Assembly (NCBI RefSeq): GCF_033115175.1
Contig: NC_084845.1
Location: 2,048,501 to 2,112,500 of the forward strand
Length of the DNA stretch: 64,000 nt
From: Lepus europaeus
Lineage: Eukaryota > Chordata > Mammalia > Lagomorpha > Leporidae
Direction of reading: 5' to 3'
Positions 44,401 through 56,080 of this stretch are shown here, in pieces; position 1 is the stretch's first letter, and every line of letters starts with the position of its first letter. Made by a program: the position numbers and the translations under genes. Under the pieces are notes generated by a model. That model was not told the origin of the DNA. It ran no database searches and was given only the letters and a program-made list of their open reading frames with translations.

Positions 44401-45312
44401 TGTCTAGCTGGTCACCGCACCCTTGTCTGAGCTGGTCACTGCGCCCTTGTCTGAGCTGGTCACTGCGCCCTTGTCTGAGCTGGTCACTGCTCCCTTGTCT
44501 AGCTGGTCACCGCACCCTTGTCTGAGCTGGTCACTGTGCCCTTGTCTGAGCTGGTCACCGTGCCCTTGTCTTTGCTGGTCACTGTGCCCTTGTCTGAGCT
44601 GGTCACTGCGCCCTTGTCTGAGCTGGTCACTGCGCCCTTGTCTAGCTGGTCACCGCACCCTTGTCTGAGCTGGTCACCGCGCCCTTGTCTGAGCTGGTCA
44701 CCGTGCCCTTGTCTGAGCTGGTCACTGTGCCCTTGTCTGAGCTGGTCACCGCGCCCTTGTCTGAGCTGGTCACTGCACCCTTGTCTGATCTGATCACCAT
44801 CCCCTTGTCTGAGCTGGTCACTGCTCCCTTGGCTGAGCTGGTCACCGTGCCCTTGTCTGAGCTGGTCACCGGGCCCTTGTCTGAGCTGGTCACTGTGCCC
44901 TTGTCTGAGCTGGTCACTGCGCCCTTGTCTGAGCTGGTCACTGCGCCCTTGTCTGAGCTGGTCACCGCGCCCTTGGCTGAGCTGGTCACTGTGCCCTTGT
45001 CTGAGCTGGTCACTGCGCCCTTTTCTGAGCTGGTCACTGTGCCCTTGGCTGAGCTGGTTACTGCGCCCTTGGCTGAGCTGGTCACCGTGCCCTTGGCTGA
45101 GCTGGTCACTGCGCCCTTGGCTGAGCTGGTCACTGTGCCCTTGGCTGAGCTGGTCACTGCACCCTTGTCTGAGCTGGTCACCGCGCCCTTGTCTGAGCTG
45201 GTCACCGTGCCCTTGTCTGAGCTGGTCACCGTGCCCTTGTCTGAGCTGGTCACTGCGCCCTTGGCTGAGCTGGTAACCGCGCCCTTGGCTGAGCTGGTCA
45301 CTGCTCCCTTGG
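41433..45312. repeat. 24-bp minisatellite, about 160 units
   Basis: Tandem units of the type GAGCTGGTCACTGCGCCCTT plus GTCT. Most vary at three spots: CACT/CACC, GCG/GTG/GCT and TGTCT/TGGCT. Eight units lack one base (TCTAGCTGG, near 41674, 41816, 43736, 43758, 43949, 44406, 44500, 44642), which shifts the reading frame. Higher-order duplications are visible: private variants GAGGTGG (42441, 43185) and GCAACC (42525, 43269) recur 744 bp apart, exactly 31 units. GAGATGG (42130, 44191) recurs 2,061 bp apart, equal to 86 units minus the three short units between. Both strands are open over long stretches (ELVTAPLS on plus, TSSDKGAV on minus), but the one-base-short units break the frame, so I do not read it as protein-coding. 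Confidence 0.95.
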
Positions 45313-45319
45313 CCCCGAC

Positions 45320-45660
45320 GTGAAGCCCATGGACACCTGAGATGTCTCTGCACGCACCCCCCTGCTCCGCCCCTGCCCACTACCTGGGTGGCTCCGTTCC
45401 TGCCCCCAGGGGCTCTGCCCCTGAATTCAAGACTCCTGCCCCAGGGCAGAGCAGGGGCGGGTACTGCGAGGCCTGTGAGGAGAATCTGCCCAGTCCGGCT
45501 TTAACACGCGGAAGGAGTGGTCGTGAGTCTGATGGCAGCCATCGCTGCAATCACTGGGAAGAAGAGGGCTCACCCACAAAAGCGGCTTCATCTGGGCCGT
45601 CAGCAAAGAGAAACAGCCCCAGTGACAACTGTGGGACCCTGGGGTGAGCTACACCTGAAG
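45320..45660 (+). pseudogene. possible C2H2 zinc-finger remnant, 3' piece
   Basis: A frame at about 45460-45650 reads YCEACEENL, PSPALTRG and GSHRCNHWEEE: two CxxC-like knuckles about one finger apart, with finger-like spacing but without the His ligands and HTGE linker. Together with 39560-40120 it suggests that the minisatellite grew inside or beside a dead zinc-finger gene. Weaker than the 5' piece. Confidence 0.35.
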
Positions 45661-45944
45661 CCAACGGCATCCCAAACTTCGGTGTGGCAGGAACACCAAT
45701 AATTAGCCTTTTTCCTCAAGCGTCTGAGCAGATCTGTTACTGACAGCTAATAATCACAGTAGATCTAAGGGTCAAGGCCCATGTTCCATGGATGGAATCA
45801 ACAAGCCTGGCAGATGCCTGGAGAGAGAATTGCACACTTCTCCTTGCTAATCCCTCCGGCAAACTCAGGAGAGGCCCCTGGGGGTCGTGTTGAACAAAAT
45901 AACACAAGGAGGGATTAACGGTCTGCACACATGCACGCGCGCAC

Positions 45945-45958
45945 ACACACACACACAT
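45945..45958. repeat. short (CA)n
   Basis: Seven CA units preceded by GCACGCGCGCA; a minor microsatellite. Confidence 0.75.
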
Positions 45959-45969
45959 TTGAAAATAGC

Positions 45970-47490
45970 ATGTCAGTATCAGCCCATATTAGAAAAGGTA
46001 AAATTTAAGGCAAAGGGTTAAATTGGTTCAAGAGAATCATATTGTATTTGACAAAGGATCCAAAATCAGGCTTTAACTAACATTTATTGAGTGCATAGGA
46101 TATTCCTGGAACTGTGCTTGGTGTTGTGCATATGTTATTGAATTGAAAAAGACACAACAGTGCTGCACTTGTCTGCATCAAGTTACACAAAGGAAAGATT
46201 ATAAAAATATGTGGGAAGACAGGATCGTCAGAATAGATTTTTATATAACCTTATTAATTTTTGACAAATGAGTAGGCCAAAATTAACACAGGAGTCTGAA
46301 CACTATATTTGAGAGACTGGATCAATGAACACATATGCAAAGTTTTGAGTTCTATAGACAGAGAATACATATCCATCTTAAGTGCTTATGGAATAGTTGC
46401 AAAAACTGGACATGTTCTAAGCCATGGTAAAAGCTTTTTAAAAGGTTTTGAAGCAGATATATTATAGGCCACAATCTCTGTTCACAGTGCAGTAAAACAA
46501 GAAAATAGAGTTATTTTAAAAAAATAAACCAAATGACCGAGTTTCTAAGCACTCTTTAGAAACACAACAAAAGAGCAACATAAACAAGGACATGAATTAT
46601 CAAGTTTCAAGATGTGGCCAAGGCTACATCCGGAAGTACTTTTACGTTAATATGGGTGCTATTATAGCAAATATCAAGAGGACGTAAATTTTCAGCTTAA
46701 AAAATGAGACAATGAACCAAAGTAATCAATATAGTACATATTATTGGAAACAACAACAAATAAGAGAAATCATAACGGATGTAAATAAATCCCAATAGTA
46801 GTTATTCGGAAAAACAGTAGTAAACTAAATAAACCTTTGGGGGAAAATCTAATAGTGGGCAAAGCACAAACAGCAGTGGAAAAAGAAAGGAGATGGAACA
46901 AAATAAAAAGAAAGATGTTGGTTAATTATACATAACGTGAGTAATTTAGGTAATAATCTGAAAAACTCCATGGAATGAAGAATTCTCATGAGATTAAAAA
47001 AACATTGTAGCTACCAAAATGAATTCAAAAAAGAAAGAAGTATTACTGAAATGATGATGGGGGGAAACTGAGAAAGTTGCCCACTAATTCACTAAAACTT
47101 CCCCTCCATGGCTCTAGGACTGAACTACATTACTGGTGATTTCTCTTAAAATGCCAAGGAATTGACACTTCTCAAGCTTTGTAACTACTCAAAAGCATAG
47201 AAAATGGTAAGTCCTTCTATGACGTAAGCTTAACCATGCTACCAAAACTTCACAGAGATAGCACCAATCTCATATATGAAGATAGAGGAAAGGACTACAT
47301 AAAATATCAGGAAGTAGAATTCAGAATACGAAAAGACTGGTGCACCATGGTCCCAAGAATGCAGAGATGGTTTGATACAAGGAAATCTATCAGATTTCAC
47401 TCTGCCTAAACTGCACATTTTTTTCACCTTCCCTAAAGTGAGGAGGCATCTTCCAGTTGGTGATATCTTGCAAGTAATTAGCATTTTTCT
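45970..47490 (+). mobile_element. L1M ORF2 fragment, old
   Basis: Sense-strand, AT-rich LINE sequence. The clearest part is near 47330-47400, where 'GCACCATGGTCCCAAGAATG CAGAGATGGTTTGATACAAG' follows the nucleotide order of the L1 reverse-transcriptase region around HHDQVGFIPGMQGWF. A MIR piece at about 46080-46145 interrupts it. It is heavily degraded with no usable frame. Confidence 0.65.
46080..46145 (-). mobile_element. MIR fragment
   Basis: AACATTTATTGAGTGCATAG, then ACTGTGCTTGG, is the antisense 3' end of MIR. Confidence 0.5.
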
Positions 47491-47711
47491 TTCTCAGTGG
47501 TTACAAAAGAGTATATATTGCAATCAATGATGTCTTAATTTCAAAGGAATACAGTAACGCAAAACCTCACACCAAAAAGTTTTAAAAAATTATCGCAATG
47601 GATATTTGAAAGGCATAAGATGGATACTCAATACCCATTCCTGATTTTCAAACAGGCTACTTCCTCACCATGACACTGGGCATCCATTCCCAACAACTGC
47701 CACCATTGTCG

Positions 47712-48065
<354 letters not shown>

Positions 48066-48245
48066 TCATGTGTTTTGCAATGCTCTCCCTCAAGAAAGAT
48101 ACTTTTATGTGCCTATTTCCTGACCCAACACCCCTTTTGAATTCCTAGTTGTCTCATTGTCTACTTGCCAGCTCCATTTAGATAGCTAGTAGACATCTTG
48201 AACATATCCCAAACAAACACCCTGTTGAAAAGCGCCCCTCTCAAA

Positions 48246-48275
48246 TGAATGAATGAATGAATGAATGAATACATA
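48246..48275. repeat. (AATG)n then (AATA)n
   Basis: Seven AATG units pass into AAATAAATAA. Simple tetranucleotide repeat in the SMIM17 intron. Confidence 0.85.
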
Positions 48276-48352
48276 AATAAATAAAAATGGGCTCCTCGTA
48301 TAGTTTTCCCAGGCACATTACTACCCAGGGCTCCCTGGGCCTCCATTGCTGA

Positions 48353-48354
<2 letters not shown>

Positions 48355-48401
<47 letters not shown>

Positions 48402-48430
48402 TCTCTCTCTCCCTCTCTCTCTCTCTCTCC
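48355..48430. repeat. (TC)n microsatellite
   Basis: About 38 TC/CC dinucleotides with three CCC interruptions. Arg-Glu and Ser-Leu frames over it are artefacts. Confidence 0.9.
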
Positions 48431-48756
48431 ACCTACATCCAAGCCATCAGCAAGTGCTGTTGGCTTCACCTTTGAAGCTGACCACTTCCATCCCCTTCAT
48501 TGCCGCCACCCTGGTCAAGGCCTCCATACTCCCTCTCACACTCTGGCTCCAGACTCCTGTGTCCTATCTTGGCGCTCCCAGGGACGAGAGAATTCCTTCT
48601 GAAGTGGAGATGAGACACCACTCCATGCCCTGTTCTGTGCTCTGTTAATGTTGCATCAACGACCTGTGCCTGGGTGAATGAGGGAAGGCTGCCGCTCGGG
48701 CCTCTTGCAAGACATCTAAAACTGATGTCTTCGTTATTTCCGAACTTCCCCTTGAT

Positions 48757-49080
48757 TTCTGCTAAGGATTGAATATGTCCTCCAGAAATTCGATGTCCAA
48801 AGCCATAGACTAATGGTATTTGGAGGCGGGGCCTTTAGGAGATCATGAGGATTAGATGAGATCATGAGGGCGGAGCTGTGTAAGAAGAGGCCCGAGCTTG
48901 CTCCAGCTGGCCACATGGTGCCCCTGCCTTGTTGTCAGGCAGCTAGAATAGCTTCCCGAGATGCCAACACGTTGGTACTGGACTTCCCAGAGCTGTGAGC
49001 CAAATAAACGTGTGTATTCTTTATAAATTATCCAGTTTGCCATGTTCAAGTACAGCCAGAGGAAATGGACTAAACCAATC
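48757..49080 (+). mobile_element. MaLR-type LTR
   Basis: Sense MLT1/MST-like blocks: GGATTGAATATGTCCTCCAG, TTTGGAGGCGGGGCCTTTAG, GAGCTGTGAGCCAAATAAAC, GGAAATGGACTAAACCA. A nearly full-length old solo LTR. Confidence 0.7.
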
Positions 49081-49224
49081 TCCTGTTATGGATGCCAGCA
49101 CCTCTGTACGCCCTGTCCCCGAGCCAGCAAGCCCAGGTGCCTTCACCTTTATGGGCACAGATCCGGAAGTCATTGAGCCCACCGGGTCCACATCTCCTGA
49201 GTCCCACTTCCACCACCCAGTCTA

Positions 49225-49395
49225 CTACCATCGTTCCCTCACAGCCTGGTTCTGCCCTGGCTATGTCACCTGCTCACTGGAGCGAGACACTGAACTTCTC
49301 CCTGCCTTGGCATCCTTATCTGTAAGGGAGAAACCACATTAACTGCTTCACAGGACTCCCGAGCTAATCACGAGAGTGAACGAGTGTTGAGCTGA
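49225..49395 (+). mobile_element. MIR
   Basis: Sense core: CTATGTCACCTGCTCACTGG, GAGACACTGAACTTCTCCC, CATCCTTATCTGTAAGGG. Confidence 0.55.
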
Positions 49396-49499
49396 CAAAT
49401 GGGTTAGCAATGCGACACATGGAAGACAGCATCGAGCTTACGATGCACACAGTAAGCAGCAAGACTTATCGGTGTTGTTCCCACCCATTTCTTCTACTG

Positions 49500-50205
49500 G
49501 AGGTTCCTGCCTGGCTCCTTTTGTCCCCATTGCATTCAATCCACCTTTCTTCCACGGGGGCTGTCAGAGTGATTTCTCTACATCCTCAAATCCCTTCCAC
49601 GCCCCCCACTGCCTGGATGCCTACAAAACACAGCCAGCACCCCTGGTGTGACGGGGCAGTGAGAGGAATGCTGCTAACATACAGATCAGACCCGATGCTC
49701 CTCTGCCCCGGATTCTGCTTTGGCTCCCACCCCCTTGGAACAAAAGCCAGAGTTCTGTCATGGCTCTCAAGATCCTGGGTCCCCACCCACATCACCTCCA
49801 TGCCCTCACCCCCTGTGGCCCCCTCCCACTCTCTTCCGGACACACAGACCCCCTCCTGCTGTTCCTCAAATCTTCCAGGCACGCTCCTACCTCAGGGCCC
49901 CTCTGCCTAGAGCCACCTCCCCCTGGATACTGGCTGGTCTCACTCCCTCATCCCCTTCAGGGGACCTCCTTGGACATCTTAGAATAGCAACTCCCAACCT
50001 CGACCTCATACACCCAACCCCCATCCTTGCTTTATCTTTCTCCAGAGCACTGATCCCCATGTAGCATAATTCATATTTTGCTTATTGTCTGTGAAGCCAG
50101 TGAAGGCAGGGATTGTCTCATTCATGGTGGTACCTTCCATTGAACCTTGCTCGTTGCATAGTAAGTGCTCAATAAGTAGCTGTGGAATGAATGAATGATC
50201 TCATC
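49500..50205 (+). mobile_element. L2 (3' part)
   Basis: Sense L2 order: CTGTCAGAGTGATTTCTCTA, CTGGATGCCTACAAAACAC, GCCAGAGTTCTGTCATGGCT, TACCTCAGGGCCCCTCTGCC, GTGAAGGCAGGGATTGTCTC, AGTAAGTGCTCAATAAGTAG, GAATGAATGA. An unusually long L2 copy. Confidence 0.75.
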
Positions 50206-50209
50206 CCAG

Positions 50210-50450
50210 CGGGAATTTCACCCACATCTCCCATTGCTCTGCCTTCACCTCCAGTGTCTCCTACAGGTGCCTTGTTATACTGTGGCCCTGGCCTTTGCAC
50301 ATACTGTGCCCTCAGCCCTGGAGGAGGAAGACATGCCCCTCCTCTCTGGGATACTCTGGGTGCACCTCCTGCTGTGCAGAATTAACATCTTCCTTCTTCT
50401 GAGCCTCCTCACTGTGGCCAGCACTTGCTTCTGCGCTGATCTAACTTGTT
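50210..50450 (+). mobile_element. L2 fragment, second copy
   Basis: Contains TGGCCTTTGCACATACTGTG, then CCCTCAGCCCTGG, the same part of L2 as inside the preceding element, so it is a separate insertion or duplication. Confidence 0.5.
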
Positions 50451-50759
50451 ACCCAGTTTGCCTTCCCTCTGTGACCTGTGAGTCAACAAATCCGTTTTCT
50501 GAACTGAGCCAGTCCAAGCTGGATTTTCGATGTGTGATTGAGATAAGGGACCCTTGTATGCTACCAATAATAATTATGTGATTTTCTCATATGTAAAATA
50601 AATGTATAAATAAAATAACTATCATCATTATTTCATATACTAACATCTTATGTCCCCAAAAGAAAACATTAGATTTTTGGGTGAAAGAAATAAACTTGAT
50701 AATTCCATTCATGGAATAATCCACTCATGGCTGATGGATTAAAACCTGCTAGGTGTCTA

Positions 50760-51275
50760 GTAGATGAGTAGATGGATGGATGGATGGATGGATAGTGAAT
50801 GGATCAGTGAATGGATTGGTAGATGGATTAACAAATGAATGGGTGGATAGACAGAGGTGAGTGGATGCATAGTAATATGGATGGATAAGTAGTACTGTGG
50901 CCACCAGCTAGTTGGTAAGTGAGGAGGTGAGTGTACAAGAAGAAGGGTATATATGTGAATACGGGGATGAACTGAATGGAGGATTGATAGAATATGGATG
51001 AAAGGGTGGACAAGTATGTATAGGGATAACTGGATACACGGATGGATGGAATGTGTACACGGATAGACAGGGAAGAAAGGTTGGGACTATGAATTAGTAG
51101 GCAGGTGAATTGCTGGTGGATATTTTGAAAGGTAGATGAGCAGATCGATGGTGGGGATGAATGGGTAGATGGAGGAGTGAGTGAAGGGGGGATTGATGGA
51201 TGGATCCGTGGATAGATGAGGTAAATGGATGGATGGATGGATGGATGGATGGATGGACGGGCGGATGGATGGGTT
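50760..51275. repeat. degenerate (GGAT)n tract
   Basis: Imperfect GGATGGAT/GTGGATAG units over about 500 bp, with cleaner arrays at 50770-50793 and 51226-51270. It lies in the SMIM17 intron. Confidence 0.85.
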
Positions 51276-51492
51276 CATGGGTGAAGAGTTGGAGGGTATG
51301 TGTGGTAGAGTTATACCCACCACATGGAGACCCTCCACCCTGTGTTTGAACACCATAAGAATATGCTCTATTTCCACGGGAGACTGCTTGGCACTTCTGT
51401 GGGGCGGGTAAATTCCAAGCTGAGGAAGGACATGTGACATCCATTGAGACCTGCACTTGTGGGCAAGGAGAGCACTGCCCCTCACAAAGTAC

Positions 51493-51554
51493 CTGGGAGT
51501 CCTCTGAGTCGTCGTCGTCCTCTACAGAGCTCCACTCGTGGGAAAGCCCGGTGT
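51493..51554 (-). CDS. SMIM17: SMIM17, middle coding exon (acidic)
   Basis: A 62-bp exon. Its acceptor (CTTCCCCAG) and donor (CAG|GTACTT) fit consensus. It enters in phase 1, completing the Asp codon left open by the upstream exon, and exits in phase 0. It encodes TGLSHEWSSVE, then four Asp, then SEDSQ, an acidic linker before the membrane helix. I remember human SMIM17 as having an acidic WSSVEEDDESE-like stretch here. It is too short to stand out as an open frame; only the matching splice phases on both sides reveal it. Confidence 0.8.
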
Positions 51555-51664
51555 CTGGGGAAGACAGGTCTGGGTGGGGACAGGAGTGGAAGAGAACAGA
51601 GCCGTGAGTCAGTGATCATGTTCTCCCCACCGGCATCCTCTCCCTTCTCTGCCAAAGTCCTAAA

Positions 51665-51720
51665 ACGCACATGCGCACATGGGCGTGCACATACACACAC
51701 ATGAACACACACACACACAA
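51665..51720. repeat. (CA)n/CACG simple repeat
   Basis: CACATGCGCACATGGGCGTG followed by CACACACACACAA; a minor microsatellite in the intron. Confidence 0.75.
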
Positions 51721-52049
51721 TCTGACCCATGTGGTTCAGGTGGAACTGAGAGCATGTGACACCTGAATTCTGATCCCATTTCTGTCACTAACTGCCCGGA
51801 ACTACCTGAATGTCTTAATCTGAGTCACCTTAGCCTTCACTCTGCTGGTGGAGAAATGTCCCCACAGTGGGAACTGCAGCACCTTCTCACTCCTGGCTGG
51901 AGGGCACCGCGAGTCAGGTCAAAGGCTGCCATTTCCCACCATTCCCAGACTCCAGTCCCTGCCGGAACTCCAGACCTCGTCCTCACTACCAGAGCTGACC
52001 TCTGTGGCCCACCTCTCCTTTTCCAAGCCACCCATGCCTGCAGGAAAGT

Positions 52050-52382
52050 CCTGGGGACTGCGTCATGGCACAGCAGGTGAAATGCAGCCTGCGATGCTGG
52101 CGTATGACAGCACCAATTTCAGGCCTACCTGTTTAGTTTCCAGTCCAGCTTCCTACGAATGCACCTGGGAAAGCAGCAGATGGTGCCCCACGTGCTTGGG
52201 CCTCTCCCACTCATGTAGGAGACCCAAACGGAGTTCCAGGCTCCTGGTTTCAACATGGCACAGCCCTGGCCTTTGGAAGCCATTTGGGGAGTGAACCAGT
52301 GGATGGAAGATCTTTCTCTATATGTCTCCCCACAGACCAGTGCATGGTCATTCAAATAAATAAAATATTTTTTTAAAAAAGA
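52050..52382 (+). mobile_element. CSINE, old copy
   Basis: Diverged head (GGGGACTGCGTCATGGCACA), body GGGAAAGCAGCAGATGGTGC, tail ATTCAAATAAATAAAATATT. Confidence 0.88.
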
Positions 52383-52865
52383 AGATGGTCCCCACAGGTT
52401 CAGCCTTTTCCAGTGTATCTTTCAAGCATTCACATCTCAGCAAATGGCACCACATCTTGTCCACACCAACATTCTTCCCTGATATCTTTCTTAGTTCCCT
52501 TCCCCCATATCCATTACCAAAACCTGATCCCTCCTCTCCCCCCCCCAAATGCCTCCCCAATCTCTCCACTTGTGTCACCTCTCTCCTGGGGAGGTGCAGA
52601 AGTCTAACTGACCTCCCACTGTCCACTCTCGACCTCCTGACCCTACAATCCATGCTAACGTGCACTTAGAGGCAGGGTTTCTGAGCCCTGGGACAAGTGA
52701 CATTTGGCAGGGGTCTGTCCTGTGCAAGCTGAGAACTGTTAAGAGGAATTGTTTTGAAATAAATATAAAGGAGACCATTTAACCTTCCAGTTGTTCCCAA
52801 TCCTTCATCGTGCCGTGGTCTGCTGATCTCTCTCTCTGCTTCATTCACCAAAGCTTCACTAGTCT

Positions 52866-54300
52866 GCTCACAGCCCTCTCCACGTGTAGCTCTGGCTGCC
52901 CACAGCGGACTGCTCCTCACGGCCCTCTCCACGTGTAGCTCTGGCTGCCCACAGCGGACTGCTCCTCACGGCCCTCCACGTGTAGCTCTGGCTGCCCACA
53001 GCGGACTGCTCCTCACGGCCCTCCACGTGTAGCTCTGGCTGCCCACAGCGGACTGCTCCTCACAGCCCTCTCCACGTGTAGCTCTGGCTGCCCACAGCGG
53101 ACTGCTCCTCACGGCCCTCCACGTGTAGCTCTGGCTGCCCACAGCGGACTGCTCCTCACAGCCCTCTCCACGTGTAGCTCTGACTGCCCACAGCGGACGG
53201 CTCCTCACAGCCCTCTCCACGTGTAGCTCTGGCTGCCCACAGCGGACTGCTCCTCACGGCCCTCCACGTGTAGCTCTGGCTGCCCACAGCGGACTGCTCC
53301 TCACGGCCCTCCACGTGCAGCTCTGGCTGCCCACAGCGGACTGCTCCTCACGGCCCTCCACGTGCAGCTCTGGCTGCCCACAGCGGACTGCTCCTCACGG
53401 CCCTCCACGTGTAGCTCTGGCTGCCCACAGCGGACTGCTCCTCACGGCCCTCTCCACGTGTAGCTCTGGCTGCCCACAGCGGACTGCTCCTCACGGCCCT
53501 CTCCACGTGTAGCTCTGGCTGCCCACAGCGGACTGCTCCTCACGGCCCTCCACGTGTAGCTCTGGCTGCCCACAGCGGACATGGCCCTCTCCACGTGTAG
53601 CTCTGGCTGCCCACAGCGGACGGCTCCTCACGGCCCTCCACGTGTAGCTCTGGCTGCCCACAGCGGACTGCTCCTCACGGCCCTCTCCACGTGTAGCTCT
53701 GGCTGCCCACAGCGGACTGCTCCTCACGGCCCTCCACGTGTAGCTCTGGCTGCCCACAGCGGACGGCTCCTCACTGCCCTCTCCACGTGTAGCTCTGGCT
53801 GCCCACAGCGGACTGCTCCTCACGGCCCCCTCCACGTGTAGCTCTGGCTGCCCACAGCGGACTGCTCCTCACGGCCCTCTCCACGTGTAGCTCTGGCTGC
53901 CCACGGCGGACGGCTCCTCACGGCCCTCCACGTGTAGCTCTGGCTGCCCACAGCGGACTGCTCCTCACGGCCCTCTCCACGTGTAGCTCTGGCTGCCCAC
54001 AGCGGACTGCTCCTCACGGCCCTCCACGTGTAGCTCTGGCTGCCCACAGCGGACGGCTCCTCACTGCCCTCTCCACGTGTAGCTCTGGCTGCCCACAGCG
54101 GACTGCTCCTCACGGCCCCCTCCACGTGTAGCTCTGGCTGCCCACAGCGGACTGCTCCTCACGGCCCTCTCCACGTGTAGCTCTGGCTGCCCACGGCGGA
54201 CGGCTCCTCACGGCCCTCCACGTGTAGCTCTGGCTCCCACAGCGGACGGCTCCTCACTGCCCTCTCCACGTGTAGCTCTGGCTGCCCACAGCGGACATGC
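52866..54300. repeat. 47/49-bp minisatellite, 30 units, one CACGTG per unit
   Basis: The unit is CCACGTGTAGCTCTGGCTGC, CCACAGCGGACTGCTCCTCA, CGGCCCTCT or CGGCCCT. Two lengths alternate irregularly, differing by a CT. I count 30 CACGTG palindromes, from 52881 to 54267; one interval is 41 bp and all others are 47-49 bp. A block of six units is duplicated exactly 290 bp apart (53688 to 53978, 53735 to 54025, 53784 to 54074, 53833 to 54123, 53882 to 54172, 53929 to 54219), showing recent growth. The array lies in the SMIM17 intron between the exons at 51493 and 55029. Open frames on both strands come from the repeat. Confidence 0.95.
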
Positions 54301-54339
54301 TCTACCTCGTTTTGGTGTCTGGATAGTGCCATTACCTTC

Positions 54340-54460
54340 CTCTTCACTTCCCAACTCCTTGCCTGCTTCCTCTGCTAAAATCTGAGTCCTACCAGGGCTA
54401 CCTTGCTTCCTGCCAGGTTCTGGGTCCCTAGTATATTGCCTGGCACACAACAGGTGCTTC
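54340..54460 (+). mobile_element. L2 3' end fragment
   Basis: CTGGGTCCCTAGTATATTGC, then CTGGCACACAACAGGTGCTT, is the sense L2 3' end. Confidence 0.6.
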
Positions 54461-54539
54461 CAGCGGGTTTCTGTACCAGGCGGCCCCCAACTTGCTCATT
54501 TCTCCCCATTCTACACTCTCAGGTAGCCCCTCCCTCACT

Positions 54540-54960
54540 GAGTGTGGGCTTGATCACATGGCTCATTCTGACCAACAGCCTGTGCATAGCTGAACTGTCA
54601 CTATGGCCTTAGACCGTGCAGTGAATGGGCATGCTCCCCTTCTTGCTCTTCTTGAGACGCCTACGTGCACCCTCAAGTAAAGCCGGGCTAGCCTGCTGGA
54701 GTCAGACGGGCTACTGTCTGTGCCATCTGGGTATGCCTGGGCAAGACCACCTGAGCTTAACCAGGTGCCTGCCGGTTCTCTGTAAAGGCAGCAGGAGAAA
54801 TCTGCTCTCGGCCAGGTCAGATGGCCAATCCACAGTCGTGAGCTCATGCGTGATGGTTGCTTCAAGCCACCAAGTTTCAGAATGACTTGTTATGCAGCGA
54901 AGCTGGCCAACACGTGCTTTGTAAACACCTGTTGAATGAATGCGTGAAGGATGAATATCC
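54540..54960 (+). mobile_element. possible MaLR/ERVL-type LTR
   Basis: The end CAAGCCACCAAGTTTCAGAA, then TGACTTGTTATGCAGC, resembles old mammalian LTR 3' ends. The assignment is weak and the boundaries are uncertain. Confidence 0.35.
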
Positions 54961-55002
54961 AGTCTTTCCCTAGGCTCGGTCAAGACCTTCCTTACCCACT
55001 CA

Positions 55003-55305
<303 letters not shown>

Positions 55306-55611
55306 TTAGTCATTCAATGAACAGTTGGAGTATAACAGTTGGGCACTCTGAGTGGCCAGAAACACAGCACTGATCAAAATGAAGATCCCTGCCCTTGTGG
55401 GGTTTATGTTTTAGTGGAAAGAAAAAGAGAGAACAAACTACACAGAAGGCCAAGTGGCGTTGATGTGTTCTAGAGACACATGAAGTGGGACAAACAATGA
55501 GAGCTGTATGGGGGAGTGCACGCATGCACAAACACACATGTGCACATTCAACCCACAGCCCACAGCACAGAGCCAGGAGTTCAGATGGGGGGGTGTCTCC
55601 CCCTAAAATCC

Positions 55612-56080
55612 ATGTTATGGTTCAGATGTGTTTTGTTCCTCCAAGGGTTCACTTGTTGGAGGGTTGGGCTGCAGTGTGGTGATGTGGAGTGGAGGTGGAA
55701 CCTTTAAGAGGTGGGGCCTAGAGAGAAATTATTAGGTCATTGGGAACACTGGCCTCAAGGGATTAAGATTAAGGAGGTTATCATGGGACCCTGGAGAGTC
55801 TCCTCTCTCTCTCTCTGTCTCTCTCTCCCACCCCTCCCCGCCCCCTCAGTTGCTAAGAAAGAGTGAACCTCTCCCCTGTCTTCCAGTCTCCTCTCACAGG
55901 TGGTCCTGCCATGATGCTATGCACCATGTGACACAGCAAAGGGGCCCTCACCAAGGGGCAGACAGGGTCCACCCATCTGAGTCTTAGCATCTAAAACTGA
56001 GCTAAGTAAATCTCTTCTCTTTACAGAGCACCCAGCCTCGGGTACTTTGTTATAGTAGTGGAGAATAAACCACTGCCACC
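55612..56080 (+). mobile_element. MaLR-type LTR
   Basis: Sense blocks: GTTATGGTTCAGATGTGTTT, CCTTTAAGAGGTGGGGCCTA, TTATTAGGTCATTGGGAACA, GGGTACTTTGTTATAGTAGT. A TC tract at 55800-55830 expands it. Old solo LTR. Confidence 0.7.

Noticed and set aside
41410-45380. Long open frames on both strands of the 24-bp array (up to about 650 codons, ELVTAPLS or TSSDKGAV repeats)
   Set aside because: A 24-bp unit free of stops gives open frames in several registers at once. Eight one-base-short units shift the frame along the array, and there is no start context, splice site or flanking domain.
52866-54300. CRISPR-like regular array
   Set aside because: Units are contiguous with no unique spacers, and the host is a mammal. 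It is a minisatellite. The frames over it (RSSPLWAARATRGE type) are repeat artefacts.
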